Shown here one piece after another: positions 5,104 through 9,261 of a stretch of DNA of 9,261 nt. Every line of letters starts with the position of its first letter. Within the stretch, counting starts at the first letter, position 1. Made by a program: the position numbers and the translations under genes. Under the pieces are notes generated by a model that did not search any database, had not been told where the DNA came from, and was given only the letters and a program-made list of their open reading frames with translations. Source of the DNA: an uncultured Actinomyces sp. (GTDB lineage Bacteria > Actinomycetota > Actinomycetes > Actinomycetales > Actinomycetaceae); the NCBI GenBank assembly GCA_938030835.1, contig CALHID010000213.1:1-9261 (forward strand). The letters run 5' to 3'.

Positions 5104-6834
5104 ATGCCGCACACGATTTATGGGACCCCGGTTGTTCACGGTGTCTCCTATGCGCCGGTTGTTTGGACATCTCGCCCGGCCCTTCCTTCCGACGATTTCA
5201 CTCCCCTACCTCCCGAGGACCGCCCCGCCATTGCCGTCTCACTTGAGGAGATCTGCAAGAAGGTCGGCGAGGAGCTCTTCGAGCGCTCAGCTCAGGCATT
5301 GGGCGACGTCTCAGACGTCCTTGTCATGACCGCGTCTTTAGCGACCGACCCGACGTGGATCCGCGAGGCTCAGTCTTGGATCTTCTCCGGTGTTCCGGCG
5401 CCGCAATCAGTTGTTCGCGCGACCGATAAATTCGTCGAGGTTTTCCGTTCCTCTGGTGGACTCATGCTGGAGCGCATCGCCGACCTCTACGACGTCCGTG
5501 ACCTAGTCCTTGCTCACCTTGCCGAGGCCGACTCTGGGGTCTTGGCGTCAGGCGCGGGGACGTCAGCCGGCGCTTCTCAGAAAGCGGCTCCTTTCGCTCC
5601 CTATATTGTGTGTGCACGCGACCTTTCCCCTTCAGATGCCGCAAACCTTGATCCCAAGTATTGCGTTGGAATTGCAACGGAATTGGGTGGTCCGACCTCG
5701 CACACATCGATTATTGCGCGCCAGTTGGGAATCCCCTGCATCGTCGCAGTGCGCAACTTGAGTGAACTTCGCCAAGGGGATCTTGTATTGATGGATGCCT
5801 TTGTGGGGTCTTTGGCAACCGAGGTTTCCGCTGAAGACGCACAAGCTGCGGTTCAGCGAGATCAAAAGCGTGCACAGGCAGTAGCCGATTGGAACGCACC
5901 CGCTCACACAAGCGATGAACACCCAGTGAAGCTCTTGGCCAATGTTCACGACCTCGCAAGCGCGCAAGCCGCGGCTCAATCCCCCCACCTTGAATCAATC
6001 GGACTTTTGCGTTCCGAATTGGCCTTTTTGAACGCACACAGCGAGCCGACAATCGAAGAGCAGGTTCACTTTTATTCGGGGGTTTTTGAACAATTCCGCG
6101 GGCATTCGGTATGCGTGCGCACCTTGGATGCGGGTTCAGATAAACCCCTGACCTACGCAACGATCCCCGGCGAAGAGAATCCTGCGCTTGGCGTCCGAGG
6201 AATCCGAACCTCTGGCCCTCACCCGCAGATCCTTCACAACCAGCTGGAAGCGATCGCTCTGGCAGCCATCCAACACCGAGAAACCTCGGTATCAATCATG
6301 GCTCCCATGATTTCAACGATTGCCGAAGCCCAGTGGTTCGCTTCGACCGTCCGTCAGCTCTCCGAACGCTTCGAGGTCGAACTGCGCGCGGGAATCATGA
6401 TCGAGGTCCCCGCGGCGGCGATTTTGATTGATTCCATGATGAAATACGTCGATTTCGTATCGATTGGGACGAATGATCTGACGCAGTACACGATGGCTGC
6501 AGATCGCATGTCACCGGACTTGGCCGAGTACTCCGATCCCTGGCAGCCCGCGCCTTTGCGCCTGATTGCGCAGGTTGCACGCGCTGGCCTTGAGCACGGG
6601 GTAAGTGTGAGCGTGTGTGGCGAGGCCGCGGCAGACCCGCTGCTCGCCTGCGTTTTCGTTGGTATGGGTATCTCCGCGTTTTCGATGCCGCGCTTGGCAA
6701 TCCCCTCGGTAGGCGCGCAGCTTGCTCAGGTCAGCCTGGCACAGTGTCGCTTAGCTGCCGCTTCCGTTGTCGAGGCCGCTGATCCCGGCGAGGCGCGCTA
6801 CCGTGCACGCGAGGCACTCCAGGTGGAGTTTTAA
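5104..6834 (+). CDS. ptsI: PTS enzyme I (phosphoenolpyruvate-protein phosphotransferase)
   Basis: Enzyme I takes phosphate from phosphoenolpyruvate on a histidine and passes it to HPr, which drives all PTS sugar uptake from the cytosol. From ATG 5104 the protein is 576 aa, matching the usual 575. The start has a strong GGAAGGAG (5090-5097) six bases upstream, so the in-frame extension back to 5011 is rejected. Visible parts are the HPr-binding helices (about 30-145), the phosphohistidine loop GGPTSH with His200, the PEP-binding GLLRSE (Arg303) and VRTLDAGSDKP (Arg339), the metal-ligand region GIMIEVPAAA (Glu434), SIGTNDLTQY (457-458) and the catalytic Cys505 in VCGEAAADP. GLLRSE replaces the commoner LLRTE, a mild change. 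No HPr gene is adjacent in view. The gene is convergent with the abi gene. Confidence 0.96.
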   Translation: MPHTIYGTPVVHGVSYAPVVWTSRPALPSDDFTPLPPEDRPAIAVSLEEICKKVGEELFERSAQALGDVSDVLVMTASLATDPTWIREAQSWIFSGVPAPQSVVRATDKFVEVFRSSGGLMLERIADLYDVRDLVLAHLAEADSGVLASGAGTSAGASQKAAPFAPYIVCARDLSPSDAANLDPKYCVGIATELGGPTSHTSIIARQLGIPCIVAVRNLSELRQGDLVLMDAFVGSLATEVSAEDAQAAVQRDQKRAQAVADWNAPAHTSDEHPVKLLANVHDLASAQAAAQSPHLESIGLLRSELAFLNAHSEPTIEEQVHFYSGVFEQFRGHSVCVRTLDAGSDKPLTYATIPGEENPALGVRGIRTSGPHPQILHNQLEAIALAAIQHRETSVSIMAPMISTIAEAQWFASTVRQLSERFEVELRAGIMIEVPAAAILIDSMMKYVDFVSIGTNDLTQYTMAADRMSPDLAEYSDPWQPAPLRLIAQVARAGLEHGVSVSVCGEAAADPLLACVFVGMGISAFSMPRLAIPSVGAQLAQVSLAQCRLAAASVVEAADPGEARYRAREALQVEF

Positions 6835-6902
6835 GGAGAAGCAAGGATCTGAAGTACTCACTTCTGGTTACGCAGCTACCTGACTGAATCTGATCTGGAC
6901 GA
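6835..6902. other. Convergent ptsI/abi gap without a clear terminator
   Basis: The 68 bases between the two stop codons contain a short imperfect inverted repeat, CTGGAC/GTCCGG (about 6893-6916), which overlaps the end of the abi gene. It has one wobble pair and no T-run on either strand. Nothing here looks like a standard intrinsic terminator. Confidence 0.35.
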
Positions 6903-7850
6903 TTAAAAAGTCCGGTTCCACTCTTGAGGTATTCCGAGGCTCGGAGTTCGAACCAAAGGATTCAGCAGAAATTCCTCAACAAGGAGCCTCGAAACTTTAT
7001 CCGGCCATGTAGTTCCCGGAGACGTTACTCTCAGAAGATGCGACATGACGACAATCGCGCCAAAGATGCGTTCACTTTGTCGTGCTGGGAGCGCAGAGAA
7101 TTTCGTTTGTGACTTTAAAGCCGAAGTGGGAGCCGGGGTAAACGATTTATTCCACAGTCGACCGTGATGTGCGCACGTATTCCGTATGATTGCAAACTGT
7201 TCGAGCCACCGTGCTAGTGGTGATTGTTTCTTTGCTTTTTCCTGCTGATTCCGCGACAAGGAATTCAGATTAATTCGTATCCCCAGACTCTCTGCAATCG
7301 TTTGTTGGTCCCGAACACGCATCCCGTCAAACATTCGCGATAAATCACTGAAATCAAGGACCTCAGCCAATACCCAAAACGGAAACTGAGAATTATAGAC
7401 ATCACAATAATGTTGGATTGCTTCGCTACGCATACGCATACGCGAAATCCGTTTATCGGCAATTTCGAGCCACTGCTTATGTCGAAAGGTCGGACGAAAA
7501 TTAGCAGAATTTTGATAGAAAACCGGATCGGTCATGCATAGACAGTCCCCGATTCTCGTCCGCATTGTCGTTTCAATACGCTCAATCGCATCGAAAAGGA
7601 GGGTACGTAGCTTCCGATCGGCCTCATACAATGCGACTACATCCGCGAAAGAGATTCCATTGTCGAATTCATCGAGATGTGTACCATCATCGTCAAGTTT
7701 CCGAGCTGGATACCAGTACGCTGAGAGCCGGTAATAGCTAACATTTGAGAGCCATTGCCACGCAAGCTGCTCATCAACTTGCATGCCGCGTTCGCGTAAT
7801 GTTTCTATCTGTTCGCTAATCGTGGTTGCCGGCTTCAGTTCCTTTGACAT
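6903..7850 (-). CDS. Abi_2-family (AbiD/AbiF-like) abortive-infection-type protein
   Basis: The 315-aa product matches the Abi_2 family of phage-defence proteins. Family pieces in order are TISEQIETLRERGM (10-23), SYYRLSAYWYPARK (38-51), ADRKLRTLLFDAIERIETTMRTRI (78-100), FPFWVLAEVLDFSDLSRMF (157-174) and RNTCAHHGRLWN (223-234). The last contains R-x4-H (Arg223, His228), the signature of HEPN-type ribonucleases, so a toxin acting on RNA during infection is plausible. Lactococcal relatives abort phage growth, and the trigger here is unknown. The start is placed at ATG 7848-7850 because GAGG (7860-7863) lies nine bases upstream and the family begins just before the TISEQI segment. ATGs at 7899-7901, 7866-7868 and 7857-7859 are in frame but less likely. 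The composition is visibly AT-richer than its neighbours, suggesting acquisition. No antitoxin partner is visible nearby. Confidence 0.85.
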   Translation of the reverse strand: MSKELKPATTISEQIETLRERGMQVDEQLAWQWLSNVSYYRLSAYWYPARKLDDDGTHLDEFDNGISFADVVALYEADRKLRTLLFDAIERIETTMRTRIGDCLCMTDPVFYQNSANFRPTFRHKQWLEIADKRISRMRMRSEAIQHYCDVYNSQFPFWVLAEVLDFSDLSRMFDGMRVRDQQTIAESLGIRINLNSLSRNQQEKAKKQSPLARWLEQFAIIRNTCAHHGRLWNKSFTPAPTSALKSQTKFSALPARQSERIFGAIVVMSHLLRVTSPGTTWPDKVSRLLVEEFLLNPLVRTPSLGIPQEWNRTF

Positions 7851-7883
7851 CGAAGACATCCTCGTCATTCGCTGATAAAGATC

Positions 7884-7919
7884 CAGCCCACTCTCAACCA
7901 TATTGGTTGAGGCGGGCTG
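7884..7919. other. Strong leader hairpin upstream of the abi gene
   Basis: CTCAACCA (7893-7900) pairs with TGGTTGAG (7904-7911) around a 3-base loop. CAGCCC (7884-7889) then pairs with GGGCTG (7914-7919) across a small internal loop. In total 14 bp pair. It lies between the predicted abi transcription start (about 7926) and the preferred start codon, and it hides the alternative ATG at 7899-7901. No T-run follows on either strand, so it is not a standard terminator. It could control translation or mRNA stability. Confidence 0.6.
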
Positions 7920-7932
7920 AACGATTGATTAA

Positions 7933-7961
7933 AGAATATCGAATTTATGCCATTCTGTCAT
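7933..7961 (-). promoter_or_regulatory. Likely abi promoter
   Basis: On the minus strand ATGACA (7956-7961) is followed after exactly 17 bases by TATTCT (7933-7938). The -35 has five of six consensus bases and the -10 four of six, in an AT-rich stretch. This gives abi its own transcript starting near 7926, with a leader that contains the hairpin at 7884-7919. Confidence 0.5.
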
Positions 7962-7986
7962 TCGCTTTTCTAATAAATTGTGCAGG

Positions 7987-9261
7987 TCATAATTTTGCCG
8001 CCGGCAAGATGACCGAGAAGGTCGTTCCGTGTTCGCCGGGCGCGCCCTCACCTTCGCATAAGGTATCGACATCCACCCGGCCACCCAAGGCCTCGGCAAT
8101 CGAGGAAACAATCGACAGGCCCAGCCCCGAGGATCCCTTCCCCTGACGTGAGCGCGAAGTGTCGCCTCGGACGAAGCGATCAAAGACGGTCGCACGCAGC
8201 TCGGGCGCAATTCCCGGTCCATCATCGGCAACGCTCAGGCGCACAAATCCCGGCGTCGATGCGGTACCAGCGATCGTTTGCACTCCAACTTTGACGTGAG
8301 TGCCAGCGGGAGTGTGGATCCTCGCGTTATTGACCAGGTTTGCGAAGACCTGGCGAAGCGCAGACTCATCACCCAGCACGGTGCAGGAAGTGCAGGAATC
8401 GACCTCGTCATCAATTTCGGGAAGGTCCAGGCTCCACTGGTGATCCGGACCTGCTGCATGAGCATCTGACACTGCGTCGATGGCCAGAGGGATCACATCT
8501 ACCGGATCGCTGGCCAGTTCACGTCCCGCATCAAGGCGAGCCAAGAGCAGAAGATCCTCAACCAGACCGGACATACGCGCGGACTCAGATGCGATTCGTG
8601 AAAGCGCAAGCTCTTGGTCCGTTGCCCCTCGTTGAAGAAGCTGCGTGTAACCCTGAATCGATGCCAAAGGAGTTCGGAGTTCGTGCGAGGCATCGGCGAC
8701 GAATTGACGCAGGCGCTGCTCGGATTCCGCGCGGGCCTGAAGCGCAGTTTCAACATTGTCGATCATGGTGTTCAACGCGAAACCGACATCGCCAACTTCA
8801 TCCCCGGGTTGCGCAATGGAGCTATCGACGCGATCAAAAGTGTCAACAGTCGGTGCGGCGATCAGATCTTGGGAACCGATATTCCGCGCGGTTGCGGCAA
8901 CTTCACCCAAAGGAAGCATTTCCCTGCGGATCCACTTACGTCCGATGAAGGTCGCGCCAAGGATGACAACCAGCGCGATGACTCCTTCAACGGCAATGAG
9001 CGCAAAGAAGGTCGAATTATTCGCTGCCAAAGACAGGCCGACAACCAGCGTCTGGGAATCTTTCTGCGCACACATCACGCGGAAAGCACCGTAATTCTTC
9101 AGATTGACGTCATGCCCATGGGAGTCGCAACGCAATGAAAGCAGCTGCTGTTGGGCTTCCGAATCCAGCTCGACAACGTCGAACTGTTTGACGACACCGG
9201 AAACCACCTCATCGTCGTGTTTGATGAGCTGCAACTGACCGTCAGAGGATCCCGGTCCGCG
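7987..9261 (-). CDS. Sensor histidine kinase with HAMP domain, N-terminus outside the window
   Basis: The frame is open to the right edge, so the first visible residue (Arg, codon 9259-9261) is internal; the TTG at 9232-9234 is not a true start. The 424 visible residues show the end of an extracytoplasmic sensor domain, a membrane helix at about 84-107 (FFALIAVEGVIALVVILGAT), a HAMP linker to about 170, and the HisKA dimerisation box FVADASHELRTPLASI with phospho-accepting His193. The ATPase domain follows: N box FANLVNNARIH (308-316), G1 DDGPGI (346-351), F box VFDRFVRGD, G2 GSSGLGL (376-382). This is an OmpR-type two-component kinase. Its response regulator would normally lie just upstream, beyond the right edge. 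The signal is unknown. The gene ends only 26 bases before the predicted abi promoter, and no terminator is visible there. Confidence 0.93.
   Translation of the reverse strand, partial: RGPGSSDGQLQLIKHDDEVVSGVVKQFDVVELDSEAQQQLLSLRCDSHGHDVNLKNYGAFRVMCAQKDSQTLVVGLSLAANNSTFFALIAVEGVIALVVILGATFIGRKWIRREMLPLGEVAATARNIGSQDLIAAPTVDTFDRVDSSIAQPGDEVGDVGFALNTMIDNVETALQARAESEQRLRQFVADASHELRTPLASIQGYTQLLQRGATDQELALSRIASESARMSGLVEDLLLLARLDAGRELASDPVDVIPLAIDAVSDAHAAGPDHQWSLDLPEIDDEVDSCTSCTVLGDESALRQVFANLVNNARIHTPAGTHVKVGVQTIAGTASTPGFVRLSVADDGPGIAPELRATVFDRFVRGDTSRSRQGKGSSGLGLSIVSSIAEALGGRVDVDTLCEGEGAPGEHGTTFSVILPAAKL

Noticed and set aside
5711..6295. Minus-strand frame within ptsI
   Set aside because: It is antisense to conserved ptsI motifs and its translation has an arginine-rich, low-information character typical of reverse-strand shadows.
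7851..7901. Longer abi start at ATG 7899-7901
   Set aside because: This ATG has no Shine-Dalgarno, lies in the hairpin, and adds residues not typical of the family.
7884..7919. Hairpin as intrinsic terminator of the kinase gene
   Set aside because: There is no T-run after the stem on either strand, and it lies downstream of a plausible abi promoter, which suits a leader structure better.

Overview
The window looks like chromosomal DNA from a moderately high-GC actinobacterium. Three things point to Actinomycetaceae or a close relative: the lysC-asd operon, with an actinobacterial-type aspartokinase carrying an internal beta-subunit start; an actinobacterial-type PTS enzyme I; and an actinobacterial-style thioredoxin C-terminus. 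The genus cannot be fixed from sequence alone.

Layout. (A) Positions 1-2484 look like an accessory insertion between two copies of a chromosomal junction. The first 49 bases repeat exactly at 2485-2533, which is the trxA/asd terminator flank plus the last 13 nt of asd. Inside, in order, are a minus-strand C-terminal scrap of an FtsX/MacB-type permease (53-133), an apparently intact two-gene unit of a PadR-family regulator (278-865) and an unassigned 350-aa protein (883-1935), a gene-free stretch with an inverted repeat, a possible minus-strand phage DNA-polymerase tail (2085-2165), and a 5'-truncated thioredoxin gene (2166-2408). A strong bidirectional terminator (2456-2489) follows. (B) Positions 2521-4919 are the conserved minus-strand operon lysC-asd, the first two steps of the aspartate pathway to lysine/diaminopimelate, threonine, methionine and isoleucine. 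(C) ptsI (5104-6834) is divergent from lysC and encodes phosphotransferase-system enzyme I. (D) A second accessory gene, an Abi_2-family abortive-infection-type protein with an RxxxxH motif (6903-7850, minus), has its own promoter and a strong leader hairpin. (E) The window ends in a sensor histidine kinase (7987-9261, minus) whose N-terminus lies past the right edge.

How it fits together. lysC and asd work consecutively and are probably cotranscribed. ptsI is a general sugar-uptake component without its usual HPr neighbour in view. The padR/350-aa pair is likely a self-regulated unit: a perfect 14-bp palindrome lies just before the padR start. The most unusual structure is the duplicated trxA-terminator-asd-tail junction. 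Its geometry, with asd truncated in the left copy and trxA truncated in the right copy, is what single-crossover integration of a circular DNA carrying a small piece of this locus would leave. The decisive test is the sequence just left of the window. I found no tRNA, rRNA, CRISPR array, integrase or complete IS.
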